Shown here in pieces: positions 17,280-25,879 of a stretch of 64,000 nucleotides of DNA; position 1 is the first letter of the stretch; each line of letters opens with the position of its first letter. This DNA is from Nonomuraea typhae (lineage in GTDB: Bacteria > Actinomycetota > Actinomycetes > Streptosporangiales > Streptosporangiaceae). The position numbers and the translations under genes were made by a program. The notes below the pieces were generated by a model, which saw only the letters and a program-made list of their open reading frames with translations, made no database searches and was not told the origin of the DNA. The stretch lies in contig NZ_VRLV01000006.1 of NCBI RefSeq assembly GCF_009760925.1, positions 310,001-374,000 of the forward strand. The letters are read 5' to 3'.

Positions 17280-18159
17280 GCTCCCGCACCCGCGCGGCCT
17301 CGCCGGTTGTGAGCCCGCGGGCGGCGTCGGCCAGGGCGCGGCGGGAGTCCATGGGGCGGAAGGCGGTTCTGGACAGTCCGGTCCAGGCGAAGCCGTGCCC
17401 GGGTGAGCCGCCGGTCAGGCAGGCGCGGGTGATGCGGCGTTCGGCGGCGGGTGTCCAGGTCAGGCCGGTGTGGTGGTACAAATCCCGGAAGCCTTTCAGC
17501 GGGTCGGCGGCCAGGGTCTCGTAGGAGACGACGCGGACTCCGGGGGCGGGTTTGGCGAGGATCGTCCGGGTGACCCGCCACAGGGCGGCGGCCTTGGCCA
17601 GGCGGTCCTGGGAGCCGACCAGGGCGCGCAGTTCCTCGATCTCGGGGTGGTCGCGCACGAGCAGGGGTTGTTCGAGCAGCTCGTGGAAGTACACGGTCCA
17701 GCCGAGGCGTTTCCAGCTCGCCGCGAACGCCACCGGGTCGCGGATCAGGGCGATGACCCGGCAGCCGAGGCGCGTGGCGAACCAGGCGGCCGACAGCACG
17801 GCGAACGGGTCGTCGAGCAGCGCCCGCCGCCCGGCCAGGCGTCCGTGGGTGAAGGCGGCGCCGTACCTGATCATGCGGGCGAGGTCGTACGGCGAGCGGT
17901 TCGCGCGCAGCTCGGCCAGGAAGCGGTAGCGCAGGCGGATGGTGTCGCGGAAGGCGGGCAGCCAGGTGGCGGCGTTGTCGTCGCAGATGTACTGGAAGCG
18001 GTGGGTCACGTGGGCGCGCAGCACGCCGGGGCAGCGGCCGGGCGGGTGTTGCGGGTTGAGCGGCTCGTTGACGTAGACGACGTCGCCGCCGGCGGCCAGC
18101 ATCTTGCCGACCCAGCTCGTGCCGCTGCGCGGCAGCCCGGTGACGAGGATCGGGCTCAC
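17260..18159 (-). CDS. PAPS-dependent sulfotransferase (second of three)
   Basis: This 299-residue protein opens with the phosphosulfate-binding loop PILVTGLPRSGTSWVGKML (residues 3-21). It continues with YVNEPLNP and has the 3'-phosphate site CRVIALIRDPVAFAASWKRLGW near residue 145, plus VVSYETLAADP. This resembles glycan-modifying sulfotransferases of families 1/3. GTG at 18159 overlaps the end of the flippase gene by 4 nt (GTGA), although the same frame stays open upstream within that gene. It is the last gene of a six-gene minus-strand operon running from 23881. Confidence 0.87.
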   Translation of the reverse strand: MSPILVTGLPRSGTSWVGKMLAAGGDVVYVNEPLNPQHPPGRCPGVLRAHVTHRFQYICDDNAATWLPAFRDTIRLRYRFLAELRANRSPYDLARMIRYGAAFTHGRLAGRRALLDDPFAVLSAAWFATRLGCRVIALIRDPVAFAASWKRLGWTVYFHELLEQPLLVRDHPEIEELRALVGSQDRLAKAAALWRVTRTILAKPAPGVRVVSYETLAADPLKGFRDLYHHTGLTWTPAAERRITRACLTGGSPGHGFAWTGLSRTAFRPMDSRRALADAARGLTTGEAARVRELTSPDP

Positions 18160-19463
18160 GCGGCGGCCCAGGTGCCGGGGCGCAGCGCGCTCAGGCTGTG
18201 GCGGCCGAAGGGGCGCAGGCCGTAGCGGCGGTGGATCTGCCACAGCGGCAGCACGTTCTTGACGATGACGCCGCCGGACCAGCCGAGGACCGCGCCGAGC
18301 GCGCCGTGCGCCGGGATCAGGGCGAGGTCGAGCAGGACGGTGACGGTGATCGCGACGACCAGGTTGACCAGGCTTGCGGTGGTGTGTCCGGCGGCGGTGA
18401 GCACGACGTCGACCATGCCGCACGCGGTGGCCAGCATCATCGTGCCCGACAGGATCAGGGCCACGGGCAGGGCGGCGCCGTACTCGGAGCCGAAGACGCG
18501 CAGCAGCCATGGCGCCACGGCCGCGTAGCCGAGCCAGACGGGCCAGGTCAGCAGGACCAGCCACATGGTGGTGGCCTGGTAGAGCTCGCGGGCACGCGGC
18601 AGGTCGCCGTGGTCCAGCGCCTGGATCAGGCGGGGTTGCGCGGCCTGGGCGAGTCCTTGGTTGGCGAGCTGGCCGATGACCTTGAACCTGGTGGCGGCGG
18701 TGTAGACGGCGGCGGGCGCGGGGCCGGCGAGCATGGCGACGATGACGATGTCGAGCCGCTGGAAGACCGCCTGGATCGCACCGGCCGCGGACCTGGGCGC
18801 GGTGTAACGCCACAGGTCGTGCGCGGTTCCGCACAGGTAGGGGGTGCGCGGCAGCCGCCCGCGCAGGCTGAGCGCGGCGAGGAGCAGGACGAACGGGTAC
18901 GGCGCGGCCCATGCGGCCAGCAGCCAGCTCTGCGGCGACGGGCCGGTGAGCAGGCCGTGGTTCCAGGCCAGCGCGGTGGCGGTGACGAGGGCGAGCTGGG
19001 CGGCGGGCAGCAGGATGCCGTCGTACAGGACGGTGGGGCGCATGGCGCCGAAGCCGCGCGTGGCCGCGAGGATGATGTCGGCGGCGACCATGGCGGGCAG
19101 GATGAGCGCGGCCGTCCCCAGCTGTGGATGAAGCAGGATGCCGGCGGCCGAGGCGACGAGCACGCCCGGCACCAGCGCTGCCCTGACATAACCGGAAATA
19201 CCGCGATAGTCGTAGGTCTTGGCCCGGGCGATGAAGAAGATCAGACCGTTGCCCGCATCCAGCTTGGCCACCCCGGCCACCATCAGCGCCAGCGCGATCG
19301 CGGTGAAGAACGACCCGGCCGCCGTGATGTCGAAGGCCCTGGTCACCACCACCACGAGGACGAACTGGGCCACCGCGCCCGCCACCGCACCGGTGAGCCC
19401 GGCCGCGCCGCTCCTGGCCACCCTGCCCAGGGCGGCTCGCCGTACCTCTGTCACCGGCGCCAC
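18156..19463 (-). CDS. Wzx-like polysaccharide flippase (MOP superfamily)
   Basis: The protein has 435 residues with about 12-14 hydrophobic spans and the architecture of polysaccharide-exporter family proteins. It has an N-terminal VARSGAAGLTGAVAGAVAQFV, a central cytoplasmic loop with RFKVIGQLANQGLAQAAQPR, and C-terminal VLGWSGGVIVKNVLPLWQI. It would flip the undecaprenyl-linked repeat unit across the membrane. It overlaps the upstream sulfotransferase by 13 nt and the downstream one by 4 nt. Confidence 0.88.
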   Translation of the reverse strand: MAPVTEVRRAALGRVARSGAAGLTGAVAGAVAQFVLVVVVTRAFDITAAGSFFTAIALALMVAGVAKLDAGNGLIFFIARAKTYDYRGISGYVRAALVPGVLVASAAGILLHPQLGTAALILPAMVAADIILAATRGFGAMRPTVLYDGILLPAAQLALVTATALAWNHGLLTGPSPQSWLLAAWAAPYPFVLLLAALSLRGRLPRTPYLCGTAHDLWRYTAPRSAAGAIQAVFQRLDIVIVAMLAGPAPAAVYTAATRFKVIGQLANQGLAQAAQPRLIQALDHGDLPRARELYQATTMWLVLLTWPVWLGYAAVAPWLLRVFGSEYGAALPVALILSGTMMLATACGMVDVVLTAAGHTTASLVNLVVAITVTVLLDLALIPAHGALGAVLGWSGGVIVKNVLPLWQIHRRYGLRPFGRHSLSALRPGTWAAA

Positions 19464-20305
19464 GACGGATCACCGCCCAGCCACCGCACGAGCTGCTGGT
19501 CGTAGACCTCGAAGTGGTCGCGCAACGTCTGGCGCAGCGACTCCGCGACCGGCTTGGGCAGCGGCCGCCCGTTGTGCCGCTCGAAGATCGGGTAGCCGAG
19601 CCGGGGGACCTCCAGGAACTCCAGCACCCGGTCGTAGACCCGCTCGGGCGTGGTGAAGAGCTGATGGCTGTCGAGCACCAGGATGCGCTCACGCCCGAAC
19701 AGCGGTTCCAGCCGTTCGAGCTGCTCGGCGTAGCGGCCGCGGGCCAGGTAGGCGTGGTGGCGATGGGAGTGGTGGATGGCCTCCGGGTGCTCGCGCAGCC
19801 AGTCCTCTGCGCCGGCCAGGCGCTTGTCCTCCAGCTCGACCGCGTACTCGAAGTGCGACTCGGTCTCGAAGCCGCGGGCCAGCTCGTGCGCGTGCGCCGA
19901 GCAGGCGCGCTCCACCGGATCGCGGACCAGCACGATCAGCTTCACCTGCGGCAGGTCGCGGGCGATGCGCTCGGCGGCCAGCGGGTGGAACAGGTAGTAC
20001 GGCGACGACTCGAAGGCCAGCGGCCGGTGCCCGTGTCTGCGCGCCAGCAGCGCTGCGCCCACTTTGAGGGGGAAATGTCCTTGGTACCACGACATTCCGC
20101 GCCCGTAGTCGACGTCGAAGTAGTGCACGCCCTTGTGCAGCACCGGCTTCAGCAGCAGCGGATGTTGCGCCAGCGCCCGGTACAGCGAGGTCGTGCCACA
20201 CCGCTGCGCGCCCGCGATCAGGAACGACGGCAGAACCCGCCCGCCGGAGGTGAACCTCCCGGTGGTACGCGAGACGGCCAGCACCGATTGCTTCATCGCG
20301 TTCAT
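19451..20305 (-). CDS. PAPS-dependent sulfotransferase (third of three; NDST/Sulfotransfer_1-like)
   Basis: The 284-residue protein carries SFLIAGAQRCGTTSLYRALA near residue 25, the typical PAPS-binding start of heparan-type sulfotransferases. HKGVHYFDVDYGRGMSWY follows, then the 3'-phosphate motif LIVLVRDPVERACSAHAHE and a C-terminal FERHNGRPLPKP region where family members have the KGR-type PAPS loop. Of the three it is the most similar to carbohydrate O/N-sulfotransferases. ATG at 20305 has GGAG upstream and overlaps the kinase stop (ATGA). Confidence 0.9.
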   Translation of the reverse strand: MNAMKQSVLAVSRTTGRFTSGGRVLPSFLIAGAQRCGTTSLYRALAQHPLLLKPVLHKGVHYFDVDYGRGMSWYQGHFPLKVGAALLARRHGHRPLAFESSPYYLFHPLAAERIARDLPQVKLIVLVRDPVERACSAHAHELARGFETESHFEYAVELEDKRLAGAEDWLREHPEAIHHSHRHHAYLARGRYAEQLERLEPLFGRERILVLDSHQLFTTPERVYDRVLEFLEVPRLGYPIFERHNGRPLPKPVAESLRQTLRDHFEVYDQQLVRWLGGDPSWRR

Positions 20306-21207
20306 GTGAGCAGCTCCTGCGAGTCGACGAGCGGGTTGAGCCAGGTGCTCGGCGGGCCGAGCGGTTCGAAGCCGTCGGCGGCGTGCCGGTCGGCCAGCGC
20401 GATCAGGTAGCGCAGCGCGGTCTGCCGGGCGCAGGCGGCGCTCAGGCCGAGCGGCGCCAGCACGCCGACCGCCTGGGCCAGGCAGGCGCGGGCCGCGGTC
20501 GGCGGATCCATGCGCCGAAGCGCCCGCTGGAACAGGTGGTGCACGGCGTCGAAGCCGTACGGCACGCCGGTTTCGTACCGCTCCCAGTCCCAGACCAGCA
20601 GGCGGCCGTCGGGCGACGGGCAGAGGTTCCACGGCGACAGGTCACCGTGCCAGGCGTGCTCCGGCCCGCCGGTCTCGGCGATCTCCTGCACCGCCCTGGT
20701 CAGCAGCGTGGCCGGGGTCCTGGCCCGCGTGGAGACCGGCAGCGGGGACAACGCCAGCACCGACAGGCCGCGCCAGTGGCCGTGGTGCAGCACCGCCGGC
20801 GGCACCACCGTCTTCAGCGGGAGTTCGGCCAGCCGCTTCAGCGCCGCCGCCTCGTTGGTGATCAGTTCCCTGGCGCGCGGCGTGTCGCCGATCTTCACGA
20901 AGGCGATCAGGCCGGCGTCGGTGTGGGCCTCGAGAATCGGCTTGCGGTTGGCCCGTCCGGCCGGCCGTACATGGAGGACGATCTCGACCGGGGTGGCGAA
21001 GACCTCGCTCAGGTAGGCCGAGATCGACCCCTCGACCGGCACCATCACGCGCGCCCCGAGCAGGCGGTGCCACCAGCGGCGCGGGGCCAGCCGGCGCGGC
21101 AGCAGCGCGTGCGGGAGAAGAGTGTACGGCTGGGGCGTGCCCGGACCGGGAAACAGCAGTCTGACCGTCTGGCCGAGATAGCACAGCCGGAGCTTCGCGT
21201 CGTTCAT
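20302..21207 (-). CDS. Aminoglycoside-phosphotransferase-like small-molecule kinase
   Basis: The 301-residue protein has the APH/choline-kinase catalytic signature HGDLSPWNLC near residue 207, then LLVWDWERYETG, where the Asp would bind magnesium. The N-lobe Lys is probably in GLIAFVKIG. Such kinases phosphorylate small alcohols or sugars; inside a polysaccharide operon a sugar or repeat-unit kinase is possible. No substrate can be read from the sequence. ATG 21207 overlaps the upstream polymerase stop by 4 nt; the much longer open frame upstream is antisense-like artefact within that gene. Confidence 0.78.
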   Translation of the reverse strand: MNDAKLRLCYLGQTVRLLFPGPGTPQPYTLLPHALLPRRLAPRRWWHRLLGARVMVPVEGSISAYLSEVFATPVEIVLHVRPAGRANRKPILEAHTDAGLIAFVKIGDTPRARELITNEAAALKRLAELPLKTVVPPAVLHHGHWRGLSVLALSPLPVSTRARTPATLLTRAVQEIAETGGPEHAWHGDLSPWNLCPSPDGRLLVWDWERYETGVPYGFDAVHHLFQRALRRMDPPTAARACLAQAVGVLAPLGLSAACARQTALRYLIALADRHAADGFEPLGPPSTWLNPLVDSQELLT

Positions 21208-22472
21208 GTCGGGTTTCTCCACAGGAGGGCGAAGGAGATGAGGTAGAGGCTGAGCGGCGTGACCAGGCCGTCGTAGACGAACATGTAGAGCAGCACGAGT
21301 GCCATCACCAGGACCCCGGCCAGCCCGACCGGGCTGCGGTCGCGCCAGTGGCGGCGGATCGCGCCGGCGAAGAAGGCCACGTACAGCGCCGCGCCGGTGA
21401 CGCCCTGGGTGATGAGCAGCAGCCAGAGTTGCCCGTCGCTGCCGAGCGGGGGGTGGCCGCATTCGGCGCACCAGTCGGTCTTGCCGGTGGTGATCGTGCG
21501 GTGGTTGCCGGTGGCGTTGCGGGTGTTGCCGAAGCCGATCACGGGGGAGCGGGCGGCGGCCTGGATCGTGGCCGAGACGGTGAACGCCCGGATGTCGTTG
21601 GAGTGCGGGTTGTCCAGCCGCTGGCTGACCAGAGGGGCCAGAGGGCTGAGGACGAAGGCCGCGGCCGCCGTCGCGGCCAGGGCGCAGACGGTCAGCCTGG
21701 TCCTTCCGCCTACGCGGATCACCAGGTAGAGGGCGGCCAGGCCCAGGCCGATCCACAGGCCCCGGTTGAGGGAGTACACGACGGGGATGGCGGCCAGGGC
21801 TATGAGGATCGCCGCCACAGCCTTCCTGCGCCGCCCGCCGTACACCCACCAGCCCACCACGAACCAGACCAGCAGCACGGACAGGTTGCTGCCCCAGGCG
21901 TTGGCCCATTCGTAGGGGGCTTCCGGCCGGGGCAGGCTGTAGCCGAGGACGCGTTGGGTCTGGGCGGCGGTGGGGTGGATCAGGTTCTGGACGAACGAGT
22001 TGTCGGCTATCCAGCCGGGGAGCAGCATCTCGACTGGCGACGTGTACGCAAATTTCGGGAAAAGCACGCCTAGGAGGCCGCCGGCTACCGTCCAGATGAA
22101 CAGGACGCCCAGCATGCGGATCAGGCGGAGCTGGGGGAGTTCTTCCTTGGTGAGGTTGCCCAGGTAGAGGACGACGACGAACAGGGCGACATACAGGATG
22201 AACCGCATGCCGTACCCGATCAGGCGGCCCGTTCCGAGGCCGCCGTACGTGCCCGGCGGGGACTCGGCCAGCGCCAGGCTGCTGATCAGGTATCCGGCCA
22301 GCAGGAGTGTCCACAGGCCCGCGCCGTACGGCAGGCGGATCGGGCGGCGGCGCCACAGGATCACCGCCATCGGAACCGCCAGCACCACCACGGACAAACC
22401 ACCGAAACCCAGGGCCCACCAGACCGGGTAGCCGACGAGGAGCGCGGCGATCGGCCATGCCGGATCCTTCAC
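21204..22472 (-). CDS. O-antigen ligase/polymerase (Wzy/WaaL)-family membrane protein
   Basis: The protein has 422 residues and about ten hydrophobic spans. It has a large extracytoplasmic loop between about residues 260 and 340 containing RLDNPHSNDIRAFTVSATIQAAARSPVIGFGNT, the usual Wzy_C-type loop. This enzyme would polymerise the repeat units outside the membrane. It overlaps both neighbours by 4 nt (Wzz-like upstream, kinase downstream). Confidence 0.85.
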   Translation of the reverse strand: MKDPAWPIAALLVGYPVWWALGFGGLSVVVLAVPMAVILWRRRPIRLPYGAGLWTLLLAGYLISSLALAESPPGTYGGLGTGRLIGYGMRFILYVALFVVVLYLGNLTKEELPQLRLIRMLGVLFIWTVAGGLLGVLFPKFAYTSPVEMLLPGWIADNSFVQNLIHPTAAQTQRVLGYSLPRPEAPYEWANAWGSNLSVLLVWFVVGWWVYGGRRRKAVAAILIALAAIPVVYSLNRGLWIGLGLAALYLVIRVGGRTRLTVCALAATAAAAFVLSPLAPLVSQRLDNPHSNDIRAFTVSATIQAAARSPVIGFGNTRNATGNHRTITTGKTDWCAECGHPPLGSDGQLWLLLITQGVTGAALYVAFFAGAIRRHWRDRSPVGLAGVLVMALVLLYMFVYDGLVTPLSLYLISFALLWRNPT

Positions 22473-23881
22473 GCTGGGTCTTTCGCGTCTTTTGTGGCTT
22501 TTATGGCGGGCATGGGTGTGGTCTCGACGGCCGCGTCGCCGGCGGGGACGACGAGCTTGTCGAGGGTCCTGGACTGCCTGGGCAGCGCCCTCGACTTCTC
22601 CTCCGGGAGCGGGGGCAGCTCGCCGGTGATGGTGACCACGCCGATGACGGGGACGTTGTGCCTGGTCAGATGACGTACGGCTGCCGCCGCGTCCGCGGCC
22701 CTGGCCTTGCGGAGGGTGATCACGAGGAGGGCGGCGTCCGCGCCGGCCAAGTCGCCGACGTCGCAGCCGGAGAGCACCGACAGCGGCGCCCTGGCGGCCA
22801 GGGAGGCGGTCATGGGGTGCGCGCCTGGCTGGGGTGGGACCGCTCTGATCAGGAGGCGCCTGCCGGGGCGGCCGGCCAGGGCGGCTACGACGGAGGAGGC
22901 CAGGTCGTGCAGGGCCACCTCCTCGGTGCCTTTGCGGCCGGTTTGGGCCCCCTTCTTGCCGGCCTTCTCGCCGAGGTCCGTACCGAAGTCCTCGCCGAGG
23001 TCTTTCCCGAGGTCTTTCCTGAGGCTTTTTCCGAGGCTTTTGCCGAGGTGGGCGAGGACGCTGAGGCCGGTCAGGCGTTCGACGTCGGCGGGTGTGCGCA
23101 GGCGGGTGTCGAGGCGGTCGCGGGTGTAGGCGGTGGTGGAGCCGAGCAGCAGGCCGAGCATGAGACCGGCGCCCAGGTGCAGCGGGAGGCTCGGGGCGCT
23201 GGGGGCGGCCGGCGGGGTGGCCGCGCTGATCACCGTGCCGGGGGTGAGGGCGACCGTCTTCAGGCCGTCGTACTTCATGGTCAGGCTGTATGCCTGCCGG
23301 TTGAGGACGTTCTGCCGGTGGGTGGCCATCGCGTGCTCGGCGGTGCCTTTGCGGAGTTTGGTCAGCGCCTCGGCGGTGTCGCTCAGGGTGCCGTTGACCT
23401 GCTTGAGCTTCGTGAGCAGGACCTTTTGCTGGGCGGCCAGGGCTGTTTGGGCGGATTCGGTGCGGTTGGCGAGATATGCCTGGGCGTACGCTTCCGACTG
23501 CCGGGCGGCGGTGGCCGGGTCGGCGGCGGTGACCGCGATCGTCAGCACCGAGGAGTTGGGCGGCACGCTCACCTCGGCCGGCTCCAGATCCTGCACCTTA
23601 AGGGATTCGGCGGCCCGTGCCGCGACCACCGAGGACTGGGCGATCTGGGCTTCGGTGTCGAGGTTGAGGGATTCGCGCTGCCGGTTGGTGATCTGGTTGT
23701 TCTGCTCCTGGACGCCCACGGGGGCCACCAGCACCTCGGTGGTGGCCGTGTAGGCGGGCGGGGTGAGCTTCCAGAGCGTGAGCGCGGCGGCCGCGCAGGT
23801 GAGCAGGCAGCCGGCGAACAGCAGCCTTCGCCTGCGGAGCAACGACAGGTGCTCCGCGAGGTCCGTGCCGGGCTGGCTCAT
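22469..23881 (-). CDS. Wzz/BY-kinase-like chain-length regulator with degenerate kinase domain
   Basis: The 470-residue protein starts with a Wzz domain: transmembrane helix at about 18-38, periplasmic coiled segment, Pro-rich PPAAPSAPSLP and a second helix at about 234-250. Then comes DRLDTRLRTPADVERLTGLSVLA, the usual junction to the tyrosine-kinase domain. The kinase part lacks a Walker A: the corresponding segment is AVPPQPGAHPMTAS (residues 347-360), and no Walker B aspartates or Tyr cluster are seen. Residues 279-306 are seven tetrapeptide repeats (LGKS/LGKD/LGED type). It probably controls chain length without kinase activity. First gene of the 23881-17260 operon. Confidence 0.85.
   Translation of the reverse strand: MSQPGTDLAEHLSLLRRRRLLFAGCLLTCAAAALTLWKLTPPAYTATTEVLVAPVGVQEQNNQITNRQRESLNLDTEAQIAQSSVVAARAAESLKVQDLEPAEVSVPPNSSVLTIAVTAADPATAARQSEAYAQAYLANRTESAQTALAAQQKVLLTKLKQVNGTLSDTAEALTKLRKGTAEHAMATHRQNVLNRQAYSLTMKYDGLKTVALTPGTVISAATPPAAPSAPSLPLHLGAGLMLGLLLGSTTAYTRDRLDTRLRTPADVERLTGLSVLAHLGKSLGKSLRKDLGKDLGEDFGTDLGEKAGKKGAQTGRKGTEEVALHDLASSVVAALAGRPGRRLLIRAVPPQPGAHPMTASLAARAPLSVLSGCDVGDLAGADAALLVITLRKARAADAAAAVRHLTRHNVPVIGVVTITGELPPLPEEKSRALPRQSRTLDKLVVPAGDAAVETTPMPAIKATKDAKDPA
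22964..23047 (-). repeat. 12-bp in-frame repeat (7 units) in the Wzz-like gene
   Basis: Seven tetrapeptide units (LGKS, LGKS, LRKD, LGKD, LGED, FGTD, LGEK) are encoded by diverged 12-bp repeats at the point where a BY-kinase would begin its nucleotide-binding domain. Confidence 0.8.
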
Positions 23882-24194
23882 GGAAGTGTGTACCCCGCGC
23901 TTCCGGTTGGCGACTCTGCGTCACTATAGGCCGGGCGGTCATGGCACCGGTTGAATACGGAAGATTTTCTCCGCTCTGCGCGGGGGTTTTGCGCTGGTCG
24001 AGATGTACGGCTGGCTCGGGCTTTAAGCCGAAATTTCGGTGCTTATTCGGGCATTTTATTGAGCAGGCTTCCCAAGGAACGGGGTGGGCGAGGTATTCCG
24101 CCGGAGCACCGGCTGAAACTGTCGGCCCGGCGTGGCAAAGTTTGCAGGGTTGTTTATCCGGGGTGGGGTCCCGGGAGGAAGGACATAGGCCGTC
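23882..24194. promoter_or_regulatory. Divergent promoter region, Wzz operon / GH26-like gene
   Basis: This 313-bp gap contains no gene. It is markedly more AT-rich than its surroundings between 23940 and 24060, as expected for divergent promoters. It contains GGCTTTAAGCC (24019-24029) and, overlapping its right arm, the perfect 12-bp palindrome CCGAAATTTCGG (24028-24039). Confidence 0.5.
24028..24039. promoter_or_regulatory. Candidate operator CCGAAATTTCGG
   Basis: Perfect 12-bp palindrome in the divergent promoter region. A near copy, GCCGAAATATCGGC, occurs at 24223-24236, just after the GTG start of the GH26-like gene and immediately before its alternative ATG at 24237. Two similar palindromes flanking one start region suggest a shared regulator. 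Confidence 0.45.
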
Positions 24195-25295
24195 GTGATT
24201 TCACGGGGATTTCTGGCCGAGTGCCGAAATATCGGCATGCGGCTGCTGTTGGCCGGCACACTGCTGGCGCTCACCGCCTGCACCGGCGCGCAAGGGATAG
24301 GCGGCACCCGCGCCGACGACACCACCCGCGTCAACGGCCGGTTGGGCATCGCCCAGTCGCCGGCGTGCACGGTCACCGCCAAACTCATCCCGTCCTGCGG
24401 CGCCTGGTGGGGCCTGGCGCCGGAGATCTTCACCGGGCTGCCCCCGGCCCGCGCGGTCCGCAGGGCGGAGGAGCGCATGGGGGCCAGCGCCGACATCTTC
24501 CACGCCTACCACCGGGGCAAAGAGCTCTTCCCGACGCCCAAGGAGCTGGAGCTGGCGCGCGACCCGCTCCGCCCAAGGCTCCTGCTGATCAACTGGAAGC
24601 CGACCTTCGACCACACCTGGGCCGAGATCGCGGACGGCGCCCTCGACGACCGCATCGACCGCCTGGCCACCCACATCCGCCGAACATTCCCAGAACGCTT
24701 CTTCCTCACCATTCACCACGAACCAGAAAACGACGTCAAACCAGCCAAGGGCTCCGGCATGCAGGCGGCCGACTACGCCGCGATGTTCCGCCACGTGGTG
24801 CTGAGATTGCGCGACAAGGGTGTCAAGAACGCCATCACGGTTATGACGTATATGGGCGCCCCGAACTGGGCGGCCAAGTCCTGGTTCCCCAACCTGTATC
24901 CGGGCGACGACGTGGTGGACTGGGTGGCTTTGGACCCTTATGCAGATGAAAAGGTCCACGACTTCGCTACGCTGGTCAACAAGACCCGCAAGGAATACGC
25001 CAACTGGCCGGGCTTCTACCGCTGGATGCAATGGCGTTTCCCCGGCAAACCCATCATGGTCGCCGAATGGGGCGTCTTCGAACGCTGGGACGACCGTACC
25101 TTCAAGAAGTCGTTCTACGACTCGGTCCGCGCCCAGATCCGCCACTACCCGCAGGTGAAGGCCCTGGTCTACTTCGACTCCCCGAACGCGCCCAGGGGCG
25201 ACACCCGCTTCGACACCAGCCCGGAATCCCGCCGCGCCTTCACCGCTTTGGCCCGCGACCCGTACTTCCGCTCCACCCAGGTCCCCCGCCCCTGA
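24195..25295 (+). CDS. GH26-like glycoside hydrolase lipoprotein
   Basis: The 366-residue protein has a lipoprotein signal: hydrophobic stretch MRLLLAGTLLALTAC with lipobox LTAC, cysteine near residue 28. The mature part is a (beta/alpha)8-like hydrolase with FFLTIHHEPENDV (probable acid Glu) and KPIMVAEWGVFERWDD (probable nucleophile Glu), the pattern of clan-A enzymes such as GH26 mannanases. It could trim or release the locus polysaccharide at the cell surface. GTG at 24195 has GGAGGAAGGA 11 nt upstream; ATG at 24237 is an alternative but has no ribosome site and a palindrome directly before it. Confidence 0.82.
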   Translation: MISRGFLAECRNIGMRLLLAGTLLALTACTGAQGIGGTRADDTTRVNGRLGIAQSPACTVTAKLIPSCGAWWGLAPEIFTGLPPARAVRRAEERMGASADIFHAYHRGKELFPTPKELELARDPLRPRLLLINWKPTFDHTWAEIADGALDDRIDRLATHIRRTFPERFFLTIHHEPENDVKPAKGSGMQAADYAAMFRHVVLRLRDKGVKNAITVMTYMGAPNWAAKSWFPNLYPGDDVVDWVALDPYADEKVHDFATLVNKTRKEYANWPGFYRWMQWRFPGKPIMVAEWGVFERWDDRTFKKSFYDSVRAQIRHYPQVKALVYFDSPNAPRGDTRFDTSPESRRAFTALARDPYFRSTQVPRP

Positions 25296-25415
25296 CCTCC
25301 CGGGGGCAGGACTCCGGCCTCCGGAGGTGGCCGGACGTGGGTGGGGATGGCGGACCCGGGTGGTCGCTTAGCCGGTGACCGGCTGGGCAGGTAACCGCCC
25401 GACCGGAGGCAACCC

Positions 25416-25490
25416 GTGTGGGGAACCGCCCCGGGTGTGGGGAACCGCCCCGGGTGTGGGGACCCGCCCCGGGTGTGCGGAACCGCCTGG
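25416..25490. repeat. 19-bp tandem repeat, 4 units
   Basis: Units GTGTGGGGAACCGCCCCGG at 25416, 25435 and 25454 (third with one change), followed by a diverged 18-bp fourth unit at 25473. Confidence 0.9.
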
Positions 25491-25524
25491 TGTGCGTCGG
25501 CGTCCGTCCGTACGGACGACCGGT

Positions 25525-25549
25525 CTGTCCGGGCAAACCGCCCGGACAG
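25525..25549. terminator. Bidirectional hairpin between convergent genes
   Basis: CTGTCCGGGC and GCCCGGACAG form a perfect 10-bp stem around a 5-nt loop. There is no U tract. Position between two convergent genes supports a terminator role. Confidence 0.45.
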
Positions 25550-25734
25550 GCCAGCCACCTATCCAGAGGCGGCCACCTCTCCAGGGTGGCGACCCAGGGG
25601 GGCGCCCATCCAGGGCATTCGCTCCAGGTAGTCGCCCATCCAGGGTGCCGTGGTGCCAAGCCAGTCACCCTGGGCGGCGACCAGCCAGGCCACTCACCTC
25701 GGGGTGGCCATCCAGCTAGGCCAACCGCCCATCC

Positions 25735-25879
25735 GGAAGCCCGGAGGCCGAACGTCCCGAGCCGGAAGCCCGGAGGCCGAACGTCCCGAGCCGGAAGCCC
25801 GGAGGCCGAATGTCCCGAGCCGGAAGCCCGGAGGCCGAATGTCCCGAGCCGGAAGCCCGGAGGCCGAATGTCCCGAGAT
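25735..25879. repeat. 29-bp tandem repeat, 5 units
   Basis: Five head-to-tail copies start at 25735, 25764, 25793, 25822 and 25851, each beginning GGAAGCCCGGAGGCCGAA. The first two copies continue with CGTCCC and the last three with TGTCCC. The unit length is not a multiple of three, and the array ends 13 bp before the stop of the APS-kinase gene. Confidence 0.95.

Noticed and set aside
17260..19692. A single 810-residue flippase-sulfotransferase fusion
   Set aside because: The open frame merely continues antisense to codon structure of the flippase; the flippase has its own frame and a GTGA overlap marks the sulfotransferase start.
25735..25879. Five 29-bp repeats as a CRISPR array
   Set aside because: Repeats are head to tail with no spacers, and no cas genes are present; this is a minisatellite.
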